NCBI GenBank assembly: GCA_029204225.1
Contig: CM055098.1
Coordinates: 2,913,106 to 2,977,105 of the forward strand
Direction: 5' to 3'
DNA from: Diphasiastrum complanatum
Taxonomy: Eukaryota; Streptophyta; Lycopodiopsida; Lycopodiales; Lycopodiaceae
DNA length: 64,000 nucleotides
Below the pieces are notes generated by a model. That model searched no databases and was not told the origin of the DNA. It saw only the letters and a list, made by a program, of their open reading frames with translations. The first letter of the stretch is position 1; each line of letters begins with the position of its first letter. Of this stretch, positions 23,701 through 35,700 are shown piece after piece. Made by a program: the position numbers and the translations under genes.

Positions 23701-26700
23701 TGCAAGCTTTATATGCAATAGAGACATGGTCTACCAATCTTTCCTCCTCACACTGGACCAGTCTCTCTAGATTACAGACTACCATGTTAGCTCGTATGAT
23801 TTGGGCAAAGCCCTCTGTACCACACAAGATCCTCCTTGCCGAGTTTGTTGTTCCGTTTATACATATAGATGCAACTTTCCAGCTTATTGCACATATTTAG
23901 GGAGTTCAGGCACTTCCAAATGCAGATGAGAGATATACATAGATAGAACTTGCTTCTTCACATTATCTTCATAATCAAGGCTGCAGGCTGTCATGGTTTT
24001 TCTTAGGCATCCCACCCCCTCCTTGGGAGACAGCAGCTGGGGGTTAATTCCCGACTATTGATGATGATGATGATGACGAAGACGATGACGACGTACCCGT
24101 TCATAGAGATCAGAGCGCATCACTCATAAAATGTTGTAGCTCGAGTTATCCGACCTATTATGAGGAGACACACATCTCATTCTCCTAGACGATGTCAGCG
24201 GCTACCAGAGTTCCCCAATGTTGTAGCTCATACCACATCCTTCTATAGCATCAGCAGCAAGACATGATGATAGTGTTACATACAGACAAAAGCTATCATC
24301 TTTAATGCCACATTTGTACAGGTCATGAGACTTTTGGAGTTTTGTGATATCTAGTTTTGTACTTAGCTTTTTCTTGAACATAGCTCGGATTGTAAATTGT
24401 GACCAAGATGTATAAATTTGCTTATTGGTGGTTCACAATTATTAGTTTTGCTTACACATAGTCTTGCATATGCAATGATCATGGTTGTGTGATGGATCAT
24501 GGCATTCAGAATCAATTAAATCGATTCCTTCCTACATACACCACTTTCAAAGTTAAGAGGCTACAAAGGCGGTATGTGGTGTGTCACTAAAACTAAACTC
24601 TTTGAAGATTATAGAAGGCTACAATTCAACTAATGTAAATTTCAAATCCATGACAATCATAGAATCGTCACAAATTTTCCAAGCCTTGTACTGGGATTTG
24701 GGTTTTTCTTTTTTTTTCGCAATATGGGATTTGAGAAATACAAGTATAATCATGATTGTTCTTATTTGTGCAATGGTGCAATGGTCACTAAACAATTTGG
24801 AAACGTTGAACTTCAAAAGCAACTTTCAAAAGTATGAACTAGTTCCAAGAGAAGTATTGCAGGATCATCATAGTCAATCACATTTACAACAAACTTCTAA
24901 ATATCATCAAAGGTCTCATCCATGGTGAGACCAACTTTAACAAGCCCAATATCAAACTCAAACATTCGAGAATAAAAATATGTAGTCTAATATTATTGTC
25001 CCTTTGAATGGATAGTGTGAAGACCTCTACGTGGATTCTGGAAGTTATTATCAAAACCAAACATAGCCTTTGTCCACCACAGGATTCTTGCAATCATAGT
25101 CAACAAGACAATCCCCTTCATCAACAAGACTTTTGTTTCTTAACCCCTATCCAAAGTGTTGTTAAATTATAATCACATAGCAATTAGAGATGTCTTCATA
25201 AGGTTAACACATTCATTGCCCTGGAGGAACCAATAGTTGGATCTATTTCTGATCAAACTCTTTATCACCCAATTGATGATATACATTCGTTCATAGTTAA
25301 GCAAAAGATCATATCCTCCTTCTTATAAAAAGTAAAAACTTGGTGGGGTGGTCTATTGAGTTGGCTAATTTCAAAAGATGAATACAGATCTATTTGCTGC
25401 AAACAATCAATACTTAGTCCTTGTTCATGCTAAGATTGTAAATGTGAGTTAGCCACCTACGTTGTGTCATGTTTGGCTCCTTCGTAACAAACATTGCTAA
25501 AGGTTAGCTTGCTGCTTAACAATGTCCATCTTCTGAAACGTGATGAAACCCCTTGAATCTTTAGGACCTACTGTCTTGGAGGAAATTCACTTTGAAAAAT
25601 GTTTCATCTCCCAGCCAATTTCTTGCATCAAGTTTCACGTCAACTCAGACCTTTGCAATAATCTATACCTTTATTCATTGCTTCTAAAAATCGGTGATTG
25701 ACATAATCTTCCAGAATAGTGTTCAGGGCTGATCAGATGTCTACTGCTACCCAGGGGCCAGAATTACCACTACATAAAAGGACAAGGTCATCTGAAGAGG
25801 CAGGGAGGAAACAGGCAGGAAACTTCAATAGCCAAGGAACTAAAAAGTTAAAGGCCCAAACAAAATATTTTCCTCAATTCTAGAAAGGATGGACTTTGCG
25901 ACCTGAGCATACTACGTGAGTGTTACAATGAATATTTGAGTTAAGTGAATCATCACAAAGTGATTTAGCTAATCATACAGTATCCCAACACAAACTAAGC
26001 GAAGACTGCCTGACTATCTATTGCACCATGAGAAGCTTCGATAAGTACTAAGTGGTGTAGCTAATCGTCTCTGCTTCACTTGCATCTGCATGCAAACATA
26101 ATAACAAGTAGATTTTAATCTTCAAATCAAATTAATCTTCAAATCGAATAGATTTGAATCAAGATTTGTATTGTGATTCAGAAGTTTAATTATTTGTTAT
26201 TTGAATCCTCAATGAGCAAACAGAAAGGATTAAGTGTTTAAATTGAATACGGCTGCTATCAAAAGTACTCTAGCTTCCAAAAGTTTTCAAATTAAGTGCT
26301 ATATTTAAATGCTTATCTAACAATTTTCAAATTTTGGCTGAGAACAAAGTACAGATTCATATCGTGCAAGACATCAAAAGGTTTGAAAAGGTTCTAAACC
26401 CGTTGAATTGAGATTTGTTATCACTATGTCAGAGAGACGAGAACATAGAACTACCCTCATGCAAAGGGACTAGCCTGCAGCAGTTATGTCAACTAATTTG
26501 ACACTGCATTAATCATATAGATCAATTTGACTCTTCAACAGATTTCTGCTAAATTCAATCTGCAGCATAGCCAAGCTAAATCTCCATAAGAAAGAGTTTG
26601 CAACTCATCTTTTCAAGATACATACAGTTGTGACAGGCAAAGACAAGGATAGTGCTTACAATTACAATTTATAGTAGAAAATTGAAAACAGACATGGAGT

Positions 26701-29700
26701 TTTTTCTAGGATTTTTCAAGTATTACCTATAAGAAGCTCCTCAGGATGCTCGTCTGCAGGTCGCGGACTTTCCACGAGACCATCCGTTGCCAGATTCAAA
26801 GGTATAGCTGATGCCCAGTGTCGAGGTATACTTCCACCAGACCCTAGCTTCTTTTGTGACCTTTGCTTCTGCACCTTATTCAGAACTTCTAACCCCCTTG
26901 GTCTCAAGCAAAATGCAAACCATGGAGGTCTTTGAGGCAAAGCAGCTGGAGATAATTTGTGAGCTAAATCTAAATCTTGTTGAATACTTTTTACCTTAGC
27001 TTCCCACTCTTGCAATTGCTTTTGATATCGCTCCCATGGTGCAGGCTGCACAAAATAACAAGTTACAATGAATGATTCCAAAACACTTTACATGACATTA
27101 ATAAGGCTCAGAAACTTTTCCTCATAACATTTTAAGTACATTATGAAGCACAAGAGTAACGACTGTTTTGCAACCACAGATAGCAACAAGATTGCCGAAT
27201 GTTGATCTCTAGTTCGAAAATTATCTAGCACAAAGTACGATGATGTAAAATTCCTTCGTACGTCGCTCACTTTCATATGAATCTGCTTCATATGACTTCT
27301 CAATGTATGGCTTTGTCTTCATGTCCCTATAGTGCATGTGTGTGACACCCATGAGTGCAACATATCACCATCAAATACCTTGACTTCCTTGTTGGATTAT
27401 TCTCCTTTTTACTAATCGACTAATCGGTTTTAATCCTCATCCATTGTTTATCCAATTCTGCGGAATTTTTCGTGTTTTTATACAATCTGCAGAATTACAA
27501 GTGTTTTACACAGTCTGCAGAATTACACGGAGTTTGACAACGGTGTCGCATTTTCCCTCTCTACAATCCCGACAGTGTCGCCTGTCAAGAATTACGAGTA
27601 AAATTACAGTGTCGCCTGTTAGAGTCCAGTTACGACTCTATCATGACCTTGGCACGGCCGGTCACCAGAGGGCCTGAGGCCAAGTATTGGCAAGGGCCGG
27701 TGACCGAGGACATCTGTCCCAAGTTGGGACCGGTGCGTCACGAACAATGACCTGGTGTGGCCACTTGACAAGTTGTCAAAGATGCGGTGTGTCTTGACCG
27801 TCGGGACCCTAGCCGTCAGTGACGAGATGCTAGTCGACAAGTAGTCGGGGTGACCAAGAGGGTCACAGGTCTTTGGCGGGGCACAGGGGTGGTACCCTAT
27901 GAGTCACTCAGTATTCACAGGTCACAGGGGCTAGGCATGCCAAGCGGACTGATCACCCACAGGTGGATGCCATGTGCCAGTTGACGGGACTAGCAGGTAG
28001 GACTCAAGGAGGGGGTGCCTATGGTTGGGAGGTTGATTCTACACATCGGCTTCTAGGATTCACGAGCTTGGAGAGACTGGCTTGTGACAATTGGTATCAG
28101 AGCCTCGTTCTAGAGAGAGAAAACGTCGTTCTAGAGAGAGAAAGTGTAGAAATTGTCAGATTTTGCTTGTTTTTGAAGGATTTTGGAGGGAGAAAACATG
28201 GGAGACAGATTGGAGAAGAAAGGTGGGCCTCCAGCGCTGATCTACACATTTTTTCAAAGTTGTTTCAACGCTTTCTAGCAGGGAAAATTGGGCATACTTT
28301 GTTCTTACAGCTCCAGCGCATTTTTTCAGAAAGATTTTCGCTCATAACTTTTTCCGAAACCTTCTCAGATCCTGATCAGATTTTTGAAGCATGTTCCTAG
28401 TATCCATAGCGATCCTATAGAGCCATCATACGCCGGTTTTGGAGCAGATTTGCCTCTGTTTCACTAAAAAGTCGGTTTCCAAGCAAAAAACAGGTCAGAT
28501 TTTTAGATTGGACATAACTTCTCCGATTTCTGCTGTTAAGGTTTCAAATTGGGCCTAGTTGGAGGGCGACCTACTTCCAATTGACCGATCGTGAAAAGCT
28601 TTTGCCGTTTGGAAGAAATTCGACATCAAACAGCCCGCTTTTTTTCCTGTTTTTTTCGACTTTCAAGCCGATTTGGTGCCCAAAAAACAGTTCTTTACCG
28701 ACTTTTGTACCAGCGTAGGACGCAAGGGAAGTACTACCTATTCTTGGCTTTGTGTTTTCCCCAGATTTTTATTACTTTCCAGTTGTCCTTTGTCTCTTTC
28801 AGTTCTAAATTGTCAATAAGCTGAACATTTCCTTTTTCCTGATTGTGTTTCAATAAGTGCAATTTCTAGCTTGATTCCATGTTGTCTCCGTTTTTTGTTT
28901 CATAATGGAAGATGATAGAGTTGATATTCCGCTCAGTCCACCCGTTGCTCTTCCATCACCACCACCTAGCCCTGTGCTTAGTCCTGATCGTAACCCGCCT
29001 ATAATGGCTGCTAGTTCGTTTGCTGATGTTTCCTCTCTGTGCAAGCTCACATGGATAGTATGGAGAAGACCATCGCAGAGATGTGAGAGATGCTCTCCTC
29101 TGTAGTTGGTGGTTTTGCGTCTTCCTCGCAGCATACTCCGCCTTATCCTTATCCATTTCCATCTTCTGCAGTTCGTCCTATGTTACCTCTACTCTACCCA
29201 AAAGACAATGATTTTAAGCTTACTCATTTCACAGGAAATACTTCCCAGAGAACAACTGATGTTGTAAACCAGTGGTTGCATCAGTGGGACGATTAATTTG
29301 ATTTGAAGCGGGCCTCAACCGAGGAGGGTTGGCGAGTCCGCAAAGTTGCTTACCATCTCACTGATTTTGCTGATAGGTGGTGGCGCAAGTTGTTTAATCA
29401 GGCTCCAACGAGCTTTTAGAGCTCAGTTCATTCCTCCACATGAGCATGTATGTGCGACAGATGCTTGGTTTTTGCATCGTCAAAGGCAGTACATGGCGCA
29501 TGAATATGCTGATAAGTATCGTGAGACGCTTATCAAGATTCCAGAAGAGATTCCTGAGTGGATCATAGTCCACAAGTTTATTTTTGGCCTTCGCGAAGAG
29601 TTGAGGCCTTCAGTGCTTAATGAAGGGTGCAAGGCCTTAGAAGAGGCAGTTGCTATGCAAACATGAAGTATACATCCAGGGGGAGTAGTTCAGCTAAGTC

Positions 29701-32700
29701 CATCAAGTCCATCACAAGTGGTAGGTAACTTGTGAAAGTACCAGGAGAATCAAAGTGGATTTTGTTACATACCTATGTAACTAGCAGTACTTCAGACTCC
29801 TATCGGTCCATTTAATGTTGGGGGCTAAATGGCAAGTTACCCTTGGATAAGGGTTACCCTTAGGATTAAGGGTATGTGCCTTTGGATAAGGGCATGCAAG
29901 TGACTATACCTTGGTCGGAGGTATGGAATCACGTGACCCTTGGATAAGGGATGCCCTTAGGATTAAGGGTAGGTGGCTTAGATTAAGGTAGTATGACGCG
30001 GCCATTGTGGAGGTCGGCAAAGAGAATGTTGTGCAGTATTGATTCTTGACTTTCAGTTGTGTAGTGAGAAATAAAAATGAGTGAAAACTTTTTACTTACA
30101 CTAGTTCAATGTTGCTTCTTGGATCATGGACTTGTCACTTCAAAGAAGATCGATGTCGGATGTTCCGATGTTGCATCGATGATTGTTGTGCTTTGCAGGT
30201 CATCATCGACAATGCGGCAAATTGTGTTGCCATGGGGAAGCTCGTAAATGAAAAGTACCCTTGGATCTTTTGGTCACCCTGTGCTGCACATTGCTTAGAC
30301 CTCTTGTTTGAGGATATAGCAAAGTTGCCATGGATTGCGGAGGTACTAGACATAGGCCGGTTCTTGGTGAGGTTTGTCACCAAGAGACCGAGGGTCCTGA
30401 GTATGTTCAGGGAGTATTCTAGCCTCGACATATTGAGGCCTGCCCCCACCAGGTCTACTTTTCTATTCATCAAATTTCACCAGTAGATTCTTACTACTTA
30501 CTACTAAGAAGCTAGTACATAGCTTACTAGCAACTACTAACTACTTTCGAGACTCCATTTGCAATCGTGATCCGTTCCAGGTTTGGCTTTATTTTCATTG
30601 TTTTGGAGCGCCTTGTGAAGGTGCATGATGGCTTGAGACAGATGGTGGTCTTACAGCCTTGGCATCAGTGGAGGCACTCACGAGAGCCTAAGGCTCAACG
30701 ATTTGAGAGGATTGTGCTAGCATCTCCTTTTTGGGATGATGCACGAGCCATTATCATAGCGTTGCAGCCTCTTTACACTGTCCTGCGCCTTACGGATAGA
30801 GAGGGCTGCACTTTGGGCCTTCTGTATGAGTTCATGGACAGGCTGGGAGAGCAGATTTGCACCTGCATTGCCTTCAGTGTAGAGAGGTTTGTATGAGTGT
30901 TTATGTAATATGTAGTATATAGTAATAAGTATGCACCATGTGACATGTATGATGTATGATTTTCAAATTTTATAGGGTTGAAGAAATAAGAGAAAAGTGG
31001 CAAGCCAGGTGGGAGTGGTTCCATCAGCCTCTACAAGCTATGGCTTGCATTCTTCATCCTCTATGGAGGAATGAAGATCAGTTCCATGATGCAGAGCTCC
31101 GATAGGGATGGCGCACATACATTGAGAGGGTGATCCTGTCATGCAGGATTCACTCAGGGATGATCTCAATGTCTTCAGGTATAAGTCCTTAGTCATGACA
31201 ATTCTCTAACATTTGTTATTTTTTCAAGTCCTTTGTCTTTCTTGACTCCCAATGAAGTGAGTGGCCACATTGTCACACTCGGCACTCACTAATGAATGAT
31301 CTTCAATGTGCATTGTCACAACTCACGTGTGCACTGTACAAGTGTGAGGCTATTGAGTTTGGGTGTCCAGGAGCGCGGCTCAGAGAAGGACAATTGCGCC
31401 TTGTTTCATGGTGGGACAAGTATGGGGGTGATTGTCCTCAATTGCAGAAGCTCGCCATACACATTCACTCACAGGAATCGCACATCGAGTGCATGTGAGA
31501 GGAATTGGAGTTTGTTCTCTCTGATTCATACGAAGAGGAGGAACAGGCTTAGTGTTGCACAATTAGACAGGTTGGTGTATGTGCACGCCAATCTGCGGCT
31601 TTTGAAGAAGATGAAGGGGGCGAGGGAGCCCTATGCAGGTAAATTGTAATTTGATAGTTGCAATTGTGTTTGAACATTGAAATTTGAATCCTTAGTGACA
31701 TTCTAAATGTGTTGTTCTACTGTCTACATACTGCAGGTAAATCCAGATGACATTGATGTGACGGAGGTTCCAGACCTACCACCAAGGTCACAGGACGCCA
31801 TGCAGTTTGCAGATGAATTTTAAGTTCCAATTTCAAGCTTTGAAATTTGAATTAGCCCTTGAGCCTTGAGGCTTGGGCCCTTGCAAGTTGGTCCTTGCCA
31901 CTTGGAAGTTTGAACTTTGAGCTCCATCCCATGTTCTAAGTAATAACTAGCTTTAGAAATTAGAATTGAAACTTGTGATTGTGAATTGTAACCCTTTGCC
32001 AATCTCTGCGTGCAGGACCTACCACTCGGGCTGCTGCACGTCGCAGGACAGGGGGAGAGGCTTCCAGTTCATTCGCCAGTTCGAACCTGGAGAAGCCCTT
32101 TTATGATGGTGCTATGGTAATCAAAGAGGATTACATTTTCTTTATGGGTGTTGGAACTTGGTGAGATCCTTACATATTTGTGGTAGCTTGGAAGATGCTC
32201 AAAGAGATCAAGGGAGTCAGTCTTCAAGCAAAGTTCTCAGGGTTATGGCAAAGGTTAATCATGTCCACATAATTTGACACAGGGGAGTCAAGTTGTTTGA
32301 GCGTAAGGAATGTCGAAAATAGGTAGATAATGGAATAGCGAAAACTTCCTACTTCCAATGCATGACTACGCCTATCAAAAATTGAACAAAGCAGTAGTGA
32401 TGGAAATCACGTTCAATCTTTAGCAACTAACTTTCGCTAGATACTAAGTGATTACGTAGCTAAACGTAAAGTATTGAATTCTCAAACAATTTGTATCAGT
32501 TACAAAAGCAATACAAAGATGCATGCATTTTGACATATACTGAACGCAATAAGAAGATAGTATTGATTCAGAAAAACAAAATCAGATGCTAATGGGTGCA
32601 AAACAATAGCGGATAAAAACCGCGCACTCTAAGCTGTCTCTGAGTAACTAAGAATAAGTTTGATAATAAGCAGCTCTGCAGATAAGCAGTAGCGCAATAG

Positions 32701-35700
32701 CAACTCTAAAATAAACCTCTAAAAGACTGAGCTAGAATGCTCAATAGAGTTCAAGCTTGAAAGCTTGATAGAGAGCTAACTACAATACTTTATGATTGTG
32801 AACGATCTGCTTGATGAGAGCGCAGGAAGCGTCGTGTAATAACACTCAACTCCTTCACAATTCACAGTAACATTTTCAGATCTTGATCATTGATAATGAG
32901 ATGTATGAACAGCTGATTTTTTTGGCCGTAAACAGGCTGTCTGCATAAATGAACTAAAACCGTCACTCTGCATAAGTGAACGTAAACTGCCACAGGCGAC
33001 AGTGTCGCAAAAAATCGACAGTGTCGGCTTTTTGTGAAAAAGGCAACAATATCATAAAATCTCATTTCCTTGATATTGGGGTAGCCCCACACTGTGCCAG
33101 AGTCATTTCCTTAACATTTGAGGCACTTTGAAAAATGCAAAAAATGCAACTCTGCATTTTTGCTCGCAATGCCCTAAGCATATCTTCCAAGATTTGATTC
33201 ACTCGCTATGTCTGACCATCCGTCTGAGGATGCTCACAGCTACTCATCCGCAACTGTGTTCCTAGCTTGGCGAACACCTCAATCCAAAAATTTCCCGTAA
33301 ACTTGGAATCCTTGTCAGAAACTATGGACTTCAGAAGACCATGTAACTTGACAATATTCTGAATAAACAACTCAGCCACTTGCGGAGCTGTGACCTTCTT
33401 GGTCGTTGTGATGAAATGAGCCATCTTGGAAAACCTGCCTACCACTACCATAACGGAATTGAATCCATTCTGGGTCTTGGGTAGCCCAACAATAAACTCC
33501 ATAGAGATGCTTTCCCACCTTCCTGTAGGTATCTCAAGTGGATGTAGCAAGCCCGGAGGACTTACGCTCTCGGCCTTGTTCACCTGACAAGTCGTGCAAC
33601 GCTGGATGTACTCTCTTACATCCCGCTGCAATTGTAGCCAGAAAAATGCCTTCTCAAAAGCTCACTGGTCTTATCAATACCAGGGTGCTCTGCGCAGGGA
33701 CTAACATGGCATTCATGAAGTATCTTACGATGAAGATCCTTCACGTCTGGCACGAATACTTTTCCGTTTTCTCAACTACATACCTTCCTTCACGGTGTAT
33801 GTCAAATAAGTACTGGTGTGTTCCTCTACGGAAGCGACAGGCGAGGCTGACTCTTCCGCTTGGTCGACTAACTTGCATGCATAGGCTACACACACTGACA
33901 AAGTGGGTCCTTTTGTTGAGCCCTCTTGATCTCCTCCATGAGATCACTGTCAACTACAGGCAAGGCTCATCTGATGCAGTACCAACGATAGTGCATCAGC
34001 GACAACACTTTTCCTTCCCTCCTCAGAAGCGAATTTCCAAATGAAATTCCTGCATCAGCTTGGCCCACCGAGCTTGGCGGCCTTACAAATCTGGTTGAGT
34101 GCAAAATACTTTATAGTATAATGATCTGTGTACACATAAAACTCAGCGCCGTACAAATAATGTCTCCACACCTTGAGCGCATCTACTCACATACAACTCT
34201 TGCTCCTGTGCGTATATACCATCTTGGCTCAACACTGCACCTACGGCAATGCCACTTGCATCCGTCTCTAGATCAAACAATATTTGGGTATCAATAAACT
34301 TGAGAACTGGAGCCGTGGCCAGCACCTCCATCAAGTTCTCAAACCTGTGCTGAGCTTCAGCAACCCACTGATCTACAGTGCTGTTTTTTCGTATCTGGTC
34401 CATCAAAGGAGCAGCTACCTTGGAATAGTTCCTAATGAACTGCCAGTAGAACTTGCAAAAACTTAAGAAAGATTGTAATTGGTGTATATCAGCAGGCCTC
34501 GGCCACTTTTAACCACAACCACCTTGGCTGGGTCAACCGAAATACCGTCAACTGTCACTACGTGACCCAAAAACTCAACACGAGTCGTACACAACTCTGT
34601 CTTCTGAGCATTGGCATACAAGACAGAAGCTTGTAACTTGCCCAAAACGGTCTTGAGATGAACCTCATGCTCCTCGACCGCTTTACTAAAAACCAATATA
34701 TCGTCAATAAAATTGATGACAAACTTGCCCATATAGTCTCGCAAGACATTGTTCATGAGCATCACGAACGTGGCTGGGGCATTGGTTAACCCAAATGGCA
34801 TAACCAAAAAATTCATAATGACCGAAACGGGCTCGGAAGGCTGTCTTCAGGACGTCTTCATCTCGAATCCGTATTTGATGGTATCCACTTTTGAGATCTA
34901 TCTTACTGAAAATAGTTGCACCTTGCAACGCATCCAGTAGATCATCAATCCTGGGCACCAGATACTTGTGCTTTACAGTGATCTGATTCAATCCCATGTA
35001 ATCTACACACATCCGGAAACTACCATCCTTTTTCTTAACAAGTAAAATAGGCGAGGCAAAAGGTGAATAACTCGGACAGAAGTACCCCAGCTTGAGATAC
35101 TCCTCCAACATCTTTCTAACTTCCTCTTCCTCTTTTAGGCTCATCCTATAAGGAGGCCTACATACCGGACTTGCCCCTGGAACGAGCTCAATACGATGAT
35201 CAACGTTCCGACTAGACGGCAATCCCTCTGGCATATTACTAACTAGCACATGTTTAAACTGCGTGCGAATGGACTTCTCCAACTCACTTGCTGAGTCACA
35301 TCTAATGCAAAAGTAAATGAAGCTTCTTGTGGTTTAATAGTGAGTGTGCTTATCTGATTATTACCAACATAAGAATCAAAACTGGAATCAACATTCACAT
35401 AACACAACCACAAATACTGAATCTCCATTCTCTTTATTTGCATATAGGTAACAAGAGGACCCTCAACAGATGGTCTCCCCCCCTTTTAAAACATGAGACA
35501 AACCCTCATGTTCAAACTTTATATACATGCAAAAGAAAGAAAAACTATACAGGCTGCCTACTCATCGTCGCTTACTAATAACTCTTCCAAAATCTCCTCA
35601 TCCTTGTCCTTATCTTGACGCTGTTGTAAAACATGGAGCTTCATGTCCGTGCAGCGAGGACAATCATTGACAAGATGCTTGCCAAGACTGAAAAAGCATA

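Larger units (their letters stand above)
17726..26726 (-). other. EPCR intron 4, 9,001 bp
   Basis: A GT-AG intron that holds a decayed copia gag-protease (22338-23334), a weak LINE-like relic (18980-19180), a (GAAA)n stretch near 18467 and a GAT/GAC microsatellite. The frames at 20579-21214 (minus) have no family I recognise. 24100-26700 shows nothing recognisable. Confidence 0.85.

Noticed and set aside
23335-24100. A full RTE-type LINE ending in the GAT repeat
   Set aside because: Only the tail looks similar; no reverse transcriptase or endonuclease sequence was found upstream.
32311-33172. LTR_D as the 3' LTR of the gypsy relic at 33173-35914
   Set aside because: Integrase is cut in mid-domain right at the boundary and no polypurine tract or clean CA end is present, so LTR_D is more likely an independent fragment.
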